Part shown: in pieces, positions 10,259 through 18,882 of the stretch
How positions within the stretch are numbered: the stretch's first letter is position 1
How the letters are laid out: each line of letters starts with the position of its first letter
Assembly (NCBI GenBank): GCA_963829845.1
Contig: CAWHKD010000014.1
Location: forward strand, 62,001-126,000
Source of the DNA: Gaiellasilicea sp963829845
GTDB taxonomy: Bacteria > Actinomycetota > Thermoleophilia > Gaiellales > Gaiellaceae
Length of the DNA: 64,000 nucleotides
Direction: 5' to 3'
Program-made: the position numbers and the translations under genes
Notes under the pieces: model-generated
What the model saw: the letters and a program-made list of their open reading frames with translations, nothing else
The model's database searches: none
What the model was told of the DNA's origin: nothing

Positions 10259-10277
10259 CCGCTTTGCGGGGTCTTTT
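10259..10277 (+). terminator. weak hairpin terminator after the oxidase gene
   Basis: A 4-bp stem (CCGC/GCGG, loop TTT) followed by TCTTTT. It also sits just beyond the 3' end of the minus-strand tRNA-Thr, so it may serve both. Confidence 0.35.
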
Positions 10278-10280
10278 GAG

Positions 10281-10353
10281 AGCCGACGCGCGGATTCGAA
10301 CCGCGGACCCCTTCATTACGAGTGAAGTGCTCTACCAGCTGAGCTACGTCGGC
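10281..10353 (-). tRNA. tRNA-Thr (anticodon CGT)
   Basis: The full cloverleaf reads on the minus strand: acceptor GCCGACG paired with CGTCGGC, D-arm GCTC...GAGC, anticodon stem CTTCA/TGAAG with loop CTCGTAA (anticodon CGT, reading ACG), and T-arm CGCGG-TTCGAAT-CCGCG. No encoded CCA. Its 3' half is repeated at 2599-2641 (42/43) and its 5' half at 12665-12707 (43/43). The three share the core CTTCATTACGAGT. This copy is probably a recombination product of two element ends. Confidence 0.95.
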
Positions 10354-10565
10354 TAGATGAACAAGATTCCCTGCAAATAAGCGGAATCCCTATGTTTCGA
10401 ACTCCGCGTTTCGAAGCGTTTAGATCGCGATTATCGCTCCCCAGATGCTCCCAGTTTGCGGTCTTTCTGAAGCCTCTGCTCCCGGTTTGCTCCCCGTCAG
10501 GAGGGGTCTCGAGGCGTGACCGATTGTAGCGCCGCGCATCGTGAGAGAGCGTTTCTCCGTGAAGC

Positions 10566-10721
10566 TCAGTTCGGCCGCCAAGGTGGGGAGGGCTGCTGCT
10601 CGCCGGTCAGCGCCGCCCACTCGTGCTTTTGCCAGTTGCGTTCGTAGAGTGACCCGTTAGCTTCCGTCGCGGCGCGCACCTTCGAGCGAACGCTCGGCGA
10701 GTTCGGATCCGTCGAGTTCAC
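10566..10721 (-). CDS. small hypothetical protein
   Basis: 51 codons from GTG to TGA. The sequence (including SLYERNWQKHEWAALTGEQQ) looks like protein and is unlike the Arg-rich noise of the other frames, but no clear ribosome site precedes the start. It could be the C-terminus of a broken gene. The rest of 10354-10969 shows no feature I can support. Confidence 0.35.
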   Translation of the reverse strand: MNSTDPNSPSVRSKVRAATEANGSLYERNWQKHEWAALTGEQQPSPPWRPN

Positions 10722-10969
10722 TCGGGATGCTGAGCACGTCGGCCGACGAACAGCCTACTGATCGCAAGCGAGCTCGCCGTGCAAGCAAACAACCCGACCC
10801 GTGCTGAGCTAGGCAGAGGCCGCCGAGTCACTGCTGGCCAGTCGCGAGACAGTGCACGACCGACAGCGGTGCTTCCGCCTGATCGCCTTCGATCGCCCCC
10901 GACGGCTCGCCATCTTGCCGGCGTTTCGGTTTCACCTCTCCTCGGGCGCGGGGGCCCGCCCGCCGTCGC

Positions 10970-11428
10970 TCAGCCGACGTGTCGCTCGGCGGTCGCTCGG
11001 ACCCAGTCGACGGGGTCCGAAGCGGCAACATCCTGCAGCTTCCGCCGCGCTTCGGGTGTTGCGTTCCTGCTCAACGCGAGGACTGCGATTTTGCGGACTT
11101 GGGGCGACGGCTCGTCGGCGTGTTCGATGACAGCGGCTAACGCCTCTGCGGTGCCAAGGCGTCCCAGCGCGCTGAGCGCGCTCATGCGGCTGCGCTCATC
11201 GAGTTGGGGGAGGAGACGGATGATCGTGGGGACGACGACCGGATCGCCCCATAAACCAACCGCGTAGAGCGCCTTGGTTCGGTGGTCGGCGGGAACGGAC
11301 GGGTCGATGGTCAACAACGACTGCAGCGCTTCGAAGTCCTCCGGGCGCCGGCGCCGCAACAATTGACTCAACTCTCCGGCGTCATCGGCCTCGAGTGCTG
11401 CTTGGAGCTCATCAGGCAGTTCTGCCAC
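10970..11428 (-). CDS. HEAT-repeat protein
   Basis: 152 residues, almost all helical, with three to four degenerate HEAT/armadillo-type repeats (for example TKALYAVGLWGDPVVVPTII, MSALSALGRLGTAEALAAVI and KIAVLALSRNATPEARRKLQ). It is acidic at the N-terminus, with no signal peptide and no catalytic motif. Such proteins are usually protein-binding scaffolds. It starts with ATG at 11428 after an AAGGAG-like site. It is the last gene of a three-gene minus-strand unit that includes the metalloprotease and the 97-residue domain protein, 39 nt apart, within the segment bracketed by tRNA-Thr sequences. Confidence 0.75.
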   Translation of the reverse strand: MAELPDELQAALEADDAGELSQLLRRRRPEDFEALQSLLTIDPSVPADHRTKALYAVGLWGDPVVVPTIIRLLPQLDERSRMSALSALGRLGTAEALAAVIEHADEPSPQVRKIAVLALSRNATPEARRKLQDVAASDPVDWVRATAERHVG

Positions 11429-11467
11429 GGTCGTTCTCCTTTTGGCCGATGGTTCGCTGGCCCGCGA

Positions 11468-11761
11468 CTACTTTTTCAAGGCCACCCGGATCGCGACACC
11501 ATTCTTCTTGCCGGAGTTGAGGTTGTAGTCCACGACGACGGTCCAGTTGTGGTTCAGGCCGTCTCGCAACAGATCGAGCATGCCTTGACGAGCCGGCCGG
11601 TTGCTGTCATTCCGGAGTTGGAACCCCATCGCCCGATCAGGCTGTGAGCTCAGCTTCATGATGACCTCAGCGTCGATCTGGTCCATCGGCGGGCCGAATT
11701 TTGTGCCGACGTCATGCACGCGTAGGAACGTGAGCTTGCCGGTGGATTGGACGAGTGCCAT
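11468..11761 (-). CDS. 97-residue stand-alone domain shared with the neighbouring metalloprotease
   Basis: The protein consists of one domain, starting near TFLRVHDVGTKFGPPMDQID and containing GFQLR, QGMLDLLRDGLN and KKNGVAIRVALKK. The C-terminal 90 residues of the upstream metalloprotease are clearly homologous over their whole length (TFLRAHDEGTGFGPPTDQID, GFKVR, RGMLDTLRTAFN, VRNGLILRVASLG). Alternating hydrophobics suggest a small alpha/beta fold. I do not recognise the family. GGAAAGGGAGG lies upstream of the ATG, and the start is 16 nt from the metalloprotease stop, so the two form an operon. Confidence 0.7.
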   Translation of the reverse strand: MALVQSTGKLTFLRVHDVGTKFGPPMDQIDAEVIMKLSSQPDRAMGFQLRNDSNRPARQGMLDLLRDGLNHNWTVVVDYNLNSGKKNGVAIRVALKK

Positions 11762-11777
11762 GGCGACCTCCCTTTCC

Positions 11778-12581
11778 TCAACCTAGGCTGGCAACTCTCA
11801 GAATCAGTCCGTTCCGGACGCCCGTGCGCCGGTAGTCCAGCCGCACCCGTTGGTCGTCGTTGAACGCAGTGCGCAACGTGTCTAGCATCCCGCGCTGGAC
11901 CGCTTCGTTCGCGTCGGCACGCACCTTGAATCCGAAGGCCCTGTCGGGTGCACTGTCGAGCCGCACCACGACCTCGACATCGATCTGGTCCGTCGGCGGC
12001 CCGAACCCGGTACCTTCATCATGGGCCCGCAGGAACGTCAACCGACCCTCTGCGGCCAGTATGCAATCACCCATTGCGGGGTCGTCGCTGACACGCCTGC
12101 ACTGGTCTTCGCTGAGGTCAGGAGGCGGCTTGGTGATCATCCCGGTGTTGCGGAACATCAGATTGTCAGTGTCCGTGTCGTGAGGGTTGTCGCCGACGAC
12201 GTGGGTCAGCTCGTGTACGAAGGTCCACTGCGTTGCGCTGTCCCCGACCCAGAAGCCACGCCGGCCAGGGGGATGTGCGGCGCAGCCACGGAACCCGGCC
12301 GTGTCTCCCTGGATGTAGTACCCGACGATGTCGGCGCCGAGATCGCGTCCAAGGTCGAAGAGCTCGTCTTCGTCTTCGCTGACGACGTGGCCGTTCGTCA
12401 AGCAGTCCGTCTGATCCAGGATCAACAAGTCCGGACGATCGACCGTGATGTTGGTCACGAGGTCGATCCACACGCCGCACTCCGTAAGGTAGACCTGGTT
12501 CCCCGCGTCGAGGTCGCGCTGAAGGTTCGCGCTCGCCCCTTGGACTGTGACGACCGCCACTCTCACGCATTCGCCGGCCAC
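11778..12581 (-). CDS. HExxH metalloprotease-like protein with a C-terminal copy of the 97-residue domain
   Basis: 267 residues from a GTG chosen because AAGGAG lies 5 nt upstream; the frame stays open to 12650. The N-terminal two thirds contain FVHELTHVVGDNPHDTDTDN near residue 145, an HExxH zinc site with an extended tail as in metzincin-type proteases (HExxHxxG, then a possible third ligand His or Asp). Several Cys (about 5, 35, 57, 100, 180, 189) could form disulfides. The last 90 residues duplicate the neighbouring 97-residue protein. There is no signal peptide. It lies beside the orphan tRNA-Thr 5' half, so probably acquired DNA. Substrate and role unknown. Confidence 0.65.
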   Translation of the reverse strand: MAGECVRVAVVTVQGASANLQRDLDAGNQVYLTECGVWIDLVTNITVDRPDLLILDQTDCLTNGHVVSEDEDELFDLGRDLGADIVGYYIQGDTAGFRGCAAHPPGRRGFWVGDSATQWTFVHELTHVVGDNPHDTDTDNLMFRNTGMITKPPPDLSEDQCRRVSDDPAMGDCILAAEGRLTFLRAHDEGTGFGPPTDQIDVEVVVRLDSAPDRAFGFKVRADANEAVQRGMLDTLRTAFNDDQRVRLDYRRTGVRNGLILRVASLG

Positions 12582-12664
12582 TATCACTCCTTGCGAAGGA
12601 GCAACGATCCTACCGATACACGCTCCCCCGAGACAAGAAAGTTCCCGCAACCAAGCAACTTCGT

Positions 12665-12707
12665 CTTCATTACGAGTGAAGTGCTCTACCAGCTGAGCTA
12701 CGTCGGC
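12665..12707 (-). repeat. tRNA-Thr 5' half (putative att site, right)
   Basis: 43 nt identical to positions 10311-10353 of the intact tRNA-Thr: the 5' acceptor strand, D-arm and anticodon arm, ending with the shared core CTTCATTACGAGT at 12665-12677. The 3' half is missing. Upstream on the minus strand, TACACT lies 14 nt before the tRNA 5' end, a good -10 element. This is probably the original 5' end of the split chromosomal tRNA. Confidence 0.8.
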
Positions 12708-12781
12708 GGGGAGTGCCTAGTGTAGCCAGGCTTCCGACGCCGATACCGATCTCGCCGCGTGGATCGGATAGGTTCGGCCCG

Positions 12782-14417
12782 ATGAGCACCATGGCCGAGA
12801 CGGATCGCCTGCGCGTGCTCGTGGAGGCGGGAATCGCGCTCAGCTCGGAGCTCTCGCTCGACGATCTCCTGCAGAAACTGGTCGAGACGGCCGCCGCCCT
12901 GACCGGGGCACGCTACGCGGCGCTCGGCGTCATCGACCAGTCGGGGACGGGGCTCGAGCGCTTCCTCCACACCGGCATCGACGCCGAGACGGTGGCGAGG
13001 ATCGGCGCCCTGCCGCGCGGGCGCGGCATCCTCGGCGCGCTGATCACCGACGCCCGCCCGCTGCGGCTCGAGTCGATCACGGACGACTCGCGCTCGGTCG
13101 GGTTTCCGCCCAACCACCCGCCCATGCGCGGCTTTCTCGGCGTTCCGATCCTGCTCCGTGGCCGCGCGTTCGGGAACCTCTACCTGGCCGAGAAGCGGGA
13201 GGGCTCGTTCACCGCGGCCGACCAGGAGCTGGTCGAGACGCTCGCGAGCCAGGCCGCGGTCGCGATCGAGAACGCGCGCCTCTACGAGGCGGCCACCGCC
13301 TGGTCGGACCAGCTCGAGGCGCTGAACGAGGTGGGGACGGCGCTCGCGAGCGAGATCGAGCTCGTGCGGCTGCTCGAGCTGATCGCCCGACGGCTGCGCG
13401 AGCTGATCGGCGCGCGGCTGGTAACGATCGCGCTCCCGGCCGGCGACGGGACGCTGCGGATCGAGGCGGCCGACGGCGAGCGCGCTGCCGAGATCGTCGG
13501 CCTGCAGCTGGAGCGCGCGGGCTCGAAGAGCGGTCGCGTGCTCGAACGCCGGCGCGCCGAGCGGATCGACTCGCTGCTCGACGACCCCGAAGTCGACCAG
13601 GAGTCGGCCCGGCGCCTCGGCGCCCGCAGCGGGCTCTATGTGCCGCTGGTCGCCGGCGGCCGGCCGATCGGCGTCATCGTCGCGCACGACCGCGAAGGCG
13701 GCGACCCGCGCTTCACCGACGCCGACCTGCGGCTCGCGGAGACGTTCGCACCCCGCGCCGCCGTCGCCGTCGACCTCTCGGCGCGCGTCGCCGGCGACGC
13801 CCTTCGCAGGGTGGTCGAGGCGCAGGAGCTCGAGCGGCGACGGCTCGCGCGCGAGCTGCACGACCAGACCGGGCAGGAGCTGACATCGGTGCTGCTCGGG
13901 CTGAAGGCGGTCGAGGAGGCGGAGACCGACGAGGAGCGGACCGCGGCGCTCGCCGCCGTGCGCGAGCAGGTCGTCGAGACGCTGCACGACGTCCGCCGAC
14001 TCGCCGTCGAGCTGCGGCCGAAGGCGCTGGACGACTTCGGCCTGGTCGCAGCGCTCGAGCGCCTGCGCGAGATCTTCTCGGAGCAGACCGGGATGCGGGT
14101 CGAGCTCGAGGCGCAGTATCGGCGACCGGCTCCCGAGCGACGTCGAGACGGCGCTCTACCGGATCGTGCAGGAGGCACTGACGAACATCGTCAAGCATGC
14201 GCAGGCGAGCTCGGTCAGCATCGTGCTCGCCCGCAGCCCGCGCGCGATTACCGCGGTGATCGAGGACGACGGCCGCGGCTTCGCGCCCGACGCGAGCACC
14301 GAAGGACTCGGCCTGCTCGGGATGGGCGAGCGGCTCGCGCTCCTGGGCGGCAAGCTGAAGCTCGAGTCGAGCCCGGACTCCGGTACGACGATCGTCGCCG
14401 AGGTTCCCCTGCGATAG
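12782..14417 (+). CDS. GAF-type sensor histidine kinase (NarL/DevS-like), one frameshift
   Basis: Cytosolic kinase. Two GAF domains (about residues 8-165 and 185-345) precede a HisKA_3 dimerisation segment with the phosphoacceptor in ARELHDQTGQELTSVL near residue 360, then an ATPase domain with VQEALTNIVKHAQASSVSI (N box), DDGRGFAP (G1) and GLLGMGERLALLGG (G2). One base is inserted or lost near 14120, between HisKA_3 and the N box. The layout is that of DevS/DosS and NreB-type kinases, but the GAF ligand (haem, flavin or none) cannot be told from sequence. It lies 10 nt upstream of its response regulator. The neighbouring stress genes suggest a redox or oxygen signal. Confidence 0.88.
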
Positions 14418-14427
14418 TGCCGCTGCG

Positions 14428-15082
14428 ATGAGCGAGACGATCCGCGTCCTGATCGTGGACGACCACGCCGTCGTCCGCACCGGCCTGCGCAAGGTGCTCG
14501 AGGCCGAGGACGGGATCGAGGTCGTCGGCGAGGCCGGCGACGCGAGGAACGCCGTCTTCCAGACGCGCGAGACGAAGCCGGACGTGATCCTGATGGACGT
14601 GGTCATGCCCGGGAAGACGGGCATCGAGGCGATCCCGGACGTGCTGCACGACGCGCCCGGACGCGAAGGTGCTGATCCTCTCGATGCAGGACGACCCGCG
14701 CTATGTCCGCGAGGCGTTCGACGCCGGCGCCTCCGGCTATGTGCTCAAGGAGGCCGTCGACACCGACGTCGTCGCGGCGATCCGCGACGTGGCGGCCGGC
14801 GGCCGCTACGTGCATCCCGCACTCGGGGCGCGGATGCTCGCCGCCGACGCCGAGGAGCGCAAACGCGCCGAGCAGGATCCGCTCTCGGACCGTGAGCGCG
14901 ACGTCCTCCGCCTGCTCGCCCTCGGGCACACAAACCAGGAGATCGCGGGCCGGCTCTACATCTCGGTGCGCACGGCCGAGACGCACCGTGCGCACATCAT
15001 GCAGAAGCTCCGGATCAGTACTCGCGCGGAGCTCGTCCGCTACGCGCTCACGCAGGGACTGCTCGAGGCGCCGGACGAGTAG
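14428..15082 (+). CDS. NarL/DevR-family response regulator, one frameshift
   Basis: The receiver domain begins IRVLIVDDHAVVRTGLRKVL with the acidic pair DD, phosphoacceptor Asp in DVILMDVVMPGKTG near residue 56, and Lys in GYVLKEAV near 108. The C-terminal LuxR-type helix-turn-helix is LSDRERDVLRLLALGHTNQE followed by IAGRLYISVRTAETHRAHIM. One base shift lies near 14660. It is transcribed with the kinase and is the best candidate to bind the CTGCGG palindromes found upstream of nearby genes. It overlaps the convergent stress-protein gene by 35 nt. Confidence 0.9.
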
Positions 15083-15525
15083 CTGCGAGCTCCGTCGTGG
15101 CGCGGACGATCAGCACCGGCCGCTTCGACTCGCCGAGGATCCCGCGCGACACGCTGCCCGAGCAGGGCGCCGGCGATCGCGCCGCGACCGCGCGACCCGA
15201 CCACGATCAGGTCGACGTCGTGGGAGTCGGCGAACGCGACGATCTCATCGACGGTGTCGCCGCGCAGCAGCACCGTCGTCGCGACGATACCCTGCTCGGC
15301 CGCCACCTCGGCGGCCTCGACGAGCAGCGTTCGGTCGTGCTCGCTGAGGTCGTGTGGGAAGGCTCCGCTGATCGGCGCGAAACCGGTGGCCGGCACGACG
15401 TCGACGACCGGGACGACGTGCACGAACATCAGCTCCGACCCGTGCTCGGCCGCGAGCTCGACGCCGAAGGCGACTGCCTCCATGGCGGAAGGCGAGCCGT
15501 CGGTGGCAACCAGGATCCTCTTCAT
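15048..15525 (-). CDS. universal stress protein (UspA family), one frameshift
   Basis: Single Usp domain: MKRILVATDGSPSAMEA at the N-terminus and the ATP-binding loop VVGSRGRGAIAGALLG near residue 110, then, after an extra base near 15161, SVSRGILGESKRPVLIV, the usual G-x9-G-[ST] continuation. The repaired gene ends at a TGA at 15048, about 158 residues. The ATG at 15525 has GAGAGGAGCGG upstream. A regulatory palindrome lies 86 bp before the start. It is convergent with the response-regulator gene. Confidence 0.88.
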
Positions 15526-15610
15526 CGTCCGCTCCTCTCGGGTCGTTGCCTCGTGCATCGATCATCCGCGCGGCCGCCCGGACCGGCATCGGTGGCGGCG
15601 CCGATCGCCG

Positions 15611-15628
15611 CTGCGTAGTTCGCCGCAG
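15611..15628 (-). promoter_or_regulatory. CTGCGG palindrome upstream of the universal stress protein
   Basis: Minus-strand reading CTGCGGCGAACTACGCAG, an imperfect dyad, 86 bp before the USP start at 15525. It matches the 23136 site at 15 of 18 positions. It lies between USP and the end of acetate kinase. Confidence 0.6.
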
Positions 15629-15629
15629 C

Positions 15630-16522
15630 TCAGTCGCGCGCCAGCAACGCGCGCACGGCGCGCGCGATCACGAGCTCCTCGCGGGCCGGCACGGCCTCGA
15701 CGCGGAACGCACCGAGGTGGCGCAGCCGCCCGGCGACCGCATCGCGCACGTCGGCGCGGTTCTCGCCGATGCCGCCGCTGAAGGCGAGCACGTCGAGACC
15801 GCCGAGCACCGCGGCCATCGCGGCGACCGCCTTGGCGAGGTGGTACGTGAAGTGAGAGAACGCGAACGGATCGTCGAGACCGCCGAGCGCCCGCAGGCCC
15901 GACTCCTCGTTGAGCAGGCGGTCGAGCTCGTCGACGGTCATTCCCGAGCGGAGCAGGTGAAGCAGCGCGCCGGGATCGACCGAGCCCGAGCGGGTTCCCA
16001 TCGGCGGGCCTTCGAGCGGCGTGTAGCCCATCGACGTGTCCACCGAGCACCCCGTCCCGGACAGCCGTGACGGAGCAGCCGCCGCCGAGATGACAGACGA
16101 CCACCCGGGCCGCGTCGACGCACTCGACGACCGACTGTACAGCGAGCCCGTGGAACCCGAGCCGCGCAATCGAGTGCAGCTCGGTGGGGAGCGCGTAGCG
16201 GCGCGCCTCCTCCGAGATCGTCCGGTGGAAGGCGGAGTCGGACGACGGCGACGTGCGGGACGCCGGGGAGCGCCGCGCGGGCACGGCCGAGCGCGTCGAG
16301 CGCGGGCCGGTTGTGGAGCGGGGCGACCGCCGCGCCCTCTTCGATGTGGGCGAGGACCCGGTCGTCGACGACGGCGGCGTCGATCGCGGCGCTGCCGAAA
16401 TGGACGATCCGGTGGCCGACTGCGTCCGCGGCGGCGAAGTCGTCGACCGGCGTCGCCGTCTCTCCCTCGACGAGCGCGAGCTTCAGGCTGGTCGAGCCGG
16501 CGTTGACGACAAGGACGTTCAG
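15630..16522 (-). CDS. ackA: acetate kinase, compact form, two frameshifts
   Basis: Converts acetyl phosphate and ADP to acetate and ATP. Family motifs are in order: NAGSTSLKLAL, GHRIVHFG, FDSAFHRTI, CHLGGGCSVTAVRDG, DTSMGYTPLEGPPMGTRSG and SGGIGENRADV. After repairing shifts near 16260 and 16060 it is about 297 residues, roughly 100 short of classical acetate kinases. Most of the loss is between NAGS and HRIVH and after the SGL segment. The probable start is CTG in a CTGA overlap with the phosphoketolase stop. An ATG mutated or misread to CTG is possible. It is the last gene of the operon and takes the acetyl phosphate made by the preceding enzyme. Confidence 0.85.
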
Positions 16523-18882
16523 TACGGCCAGGCCCAGTCCCGGATCTCGGGATCGTCGTCGCCGTGCTCGCGCGTGTACGCGCGGGCGGCGAGCCGGCGT
16601 TCCTCCATTCGCTGGCGCAGGTGTGCGGCCCGCTCGGTGAGGCCGGGGACGCGGTCGATCACGTCGATGACGAGGTGGAAGCGATCGAGGTCGTTGAGCA
16701 TGACCATGTCGAAGGGCGTTGTCGTCGTGCCCTCCTCCTTGTAGCCGCGCACGTGCAGGTTGGCGTGGTTGCGGCGCCGGTAGGTGAGGCGGTGGATCAG
16801 CCACGGATAGCCGTGGTAGGCGAAGACGACCGGCCGCGAGGTCGTGAAGAGGGCGTCGAACTCGGTGTCGGAGAGCCCGTGCGGGTGCTCGCTCTCCGAC
16901 TGGAGCCGCATCAGGTCGACGACGTTGACGACGCGCACCTTCAGCTCGGGCAGGTGCTCGCGGAGCAGGGCCGCCGCGGCGAGCGTCTCGAGCGTCGGGA
17001 CGTCGCCGGCGCAGCCGAGCACGACGTCGGGCTCGCCGCCCTCGTCGCACGACGCCCACTCCCAGATCCCGAGCCCGCGCGTGCAGTGCGCGATCGCGTC
17101 GTCGATCGAGAGATAGTCGAGCGCGGGCTGCTTGCCCGCCACGATCACGTTCACGTAGTTGCGGCTGCGCAGGCAGTGGTCGGTGACCGAGAGCAGCGTG
17201 TTCGCGTCCGGGGGCAGATAGACGCGGATCACCTCCGCCTTCTTGTTGACGACGTGGTCGATGAAGCCAGGGTCCTGGTGCGAGAAGCCGTTGTGATCCT
17301 GCCGCCAGACGTGCGACGAGAGGAGATAGTTGAGCGACGCGATCGGCCGTCGCCAGGGGATCTCCCGCGTCGTCTTCAACCACTTCGCGTGCTGGTTGAA
17401 CATCGAGTCGACGATGTGGATGAAGGCCTCGTAGCAGTTGAAGAGGCCGTGCCTGCCGGTGAGCAGGTAGCCCTCCAGCCAGCCCTGGCAGAGGTGCTCG
17501 GACAGGATCTCCATCACCCGCCCGTCCGGGGTGAGGCCCTCGTCGCCGTCCTCGATCTCGCCGAGCCACGTCCGGCCGGTGACGGAGAAGACGTCGCCGA
17601 GCCGGTTCGACGCCGTCTCGTCAGGCCCGAAGAGCCGGAACGTCTGCTGGTTGCGCGCGACGATGTCGCGCAGGAAGCCGCCGAGCACGCGCGTCGCCTC
17701 GCTCGTACGCGTCGCCGGCGCGGTCACCTCGACGGCGTAGTCGCGGAAGTCCGGCAGCACGAGCTCGCGGAGCAGCTCGCCGCCGTTCGCGTGCGGGTTG
17801 GCGCTCATCCGGCGCTCGCCCTCCGGCGCGAGCGCGGCGAGCTCGGGCACGAGCCGGCCGCCCTCGTCGAAGAGCTCCTCGGGCCGGTAGCTGCGCAGCC
17901 AGTCCTCGAGCACGCGCACGTGCGCGGGGTTCTCGCGCACCGCCGCCATCGGCACCTGGTGCGAGCGCCAGCTTCCCTCGGTCTTCTTCCCGTCGACCTC
18001 CTTCGGCCCGGTCCAGCCCTTCGGCGTGCGCAGGATCAGCATCGGCCAGGTCGGGCGCAACACCGCACCGTCCTCGCGAGCGGCGCGCTGGAGCTCGCGG
18101 ATCTCGTCGAGCGCCTCGTCCAGCGCGGCCGCGAGCCGTTGGTGCACGTGCGCCGGCTCCTCGCCCTCGAAGCCGCCGCTGACGAGGAGCGGACGCCAGC
18201 CGTAGCCCTCGAACAGGGCGACGAGCTCGCGCTCCGGGATCCGCGCGAGCACGGTCGGGTTGGCGATCTTGAAGCCGTTCAGATGGAGGACCGGCAGCAC
18301 GGCGCCGTCGGTCTCAGGGTTGAGCAGCTTGTTCGAGTGCCAGCTCGCCGCGAGCGGCCCGGTCTCGGCCTCGCCGTCGCCGACGACGCAGGCGACGAGC
18401 AGGTCGGGATTGTCGAATGCCGCGCCGAAGGCATGCACGAGCGCGTAGCCGAGCTCGCCGCCCTCGTGGATCGAGCCGGGCACCTCGGGCGCGACGTGGC
18501 TCGGGATCCCGCCCGGGAAGGAGAACTGGCGGAAGAGCCGTCGCAGCCCGTCGACGTCCCGCGAGACGTTCGGGTAGAGCTCGCTGTACGTGCCCTCGAG
18601 ATAGGCGTTCGCGACAAGCGCGGGGCCGCCGTGCCCGGGGCCGGTGACGTAGATCGCGCTCAGGTCGCGCGTGCGGATTTGCCGGTTCAGGTGCGCGTAG
18701 AGGAGGTTGAGGCCTGGAACGGTGCCGAAGTGGCCGAGCAGGCGCGGCTTGACGTGCTCCGGCTGCAGCGGCTCGCGCAGCAGCGGGTTGTCGAGCAGGT
18801 AGATCTGCGCAACGGAGAGGTAATTCGCGGCGCGCCAGTAGGCGTCGACCAGACCGAGCTCGTGTTCGCTCAGGGCGCCCAT
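16519..18882 (-). CDS. xfp: xylulose-5-phosphate/fructose-6-phosphate phosphoketolase
   Basis: 787 residues, full length and without frameshift. It cleaves xylulose-5-P or fructose-6-P with phosphate to acetyl phosphate and a smaller sugar phosphate, using thiamine diphosphate. Visible motifs are GHFGTVPGLNLLYAHLNR, the family signature YVTGPGHGGPALVANAYLEG, the ThDP/Mg loop VVGDGEAETGPLAASWHSNK, and the C-terminal SSHVWRQDHNGFSHQDPGF with catalytic His. It starts at ATG 18882, inside the VKOR gene (13-nt overlap). It overlaps acetate kinase by 4 nt. Together the two give ATP from pentose phosphates without glycolysis. Confidence 0.95.
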   Translation of the reverse strand: MGALSEHELGLVDAYWRAANYLSVAQIYLLDNPLLREPLQPEHVKPRLLGHFGTVPGLNLLYAHLNRQIRTRDLSAIYVTGPGHGGPALVANAYLEGTYSELYPNVSRDVDGLRRLFRQFSFPGGIPSHVAPEVPGSIHEGGELGYALVHAFGAAFDNPDLLVACVVGDGEAETGPLAASWHSNKLLNPETDGAVLPVLHLNGFKIANPTVLARIPERELVALFEGYGWRPLLVSGGFEGEEPAHVHQRLAAALDEALDEIRELQRAAREDGAVLRPTWPMLILRTPKGWTGPKEVDGKKTEGSWRSHQVPMAAVRENPAHVRVLEDWLRSYRPEELFDEGGRLVPELAALAPEGERRMSANPHANGGELLRELVLPDFRDYAVEVTAPATRTSEATRVLGGFLRDIVARNQQTFRLFGPDETASNRLGDVFSVTGRTWLGEIEDGDEGLTPDGRVMEILSEHLCQGWLEGYLLTGRHGLFNCYEAFIHIVDSMFNQHAKWLKTTREIPWRRPIASLNYLLSSHVWRQDHNGFSHQDPGFIDHVVNKKAEVIRVYLPPDANTLLSVTDHCLRSRNYVNVIVAGKQPALDYLSIDDAIAHCTRGLGIWEWASCDEGGEPDVVLGCAGDVPTLETLAAAALLREHLPELKVRVVNVVDLMRLQSESEHPHGLSDTEFDALFTTSRPVVFAYHGYPWLIHRLTYRRRNHANLHVRGYKEEGTTTTPFDMVMLNDLDRFHLVIDVIDRVPGLTERAAHLRQRMEERRLAARAYTREHGDDDPEIRDWAWPY

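Noticed and set aside
10420..10620. C-terminus of a tyrosine integrase beside the intact tRNA
   Set aside because: The minus-strand frame shows none of the R...HxLR...Y motifs; only a vague resemblance.
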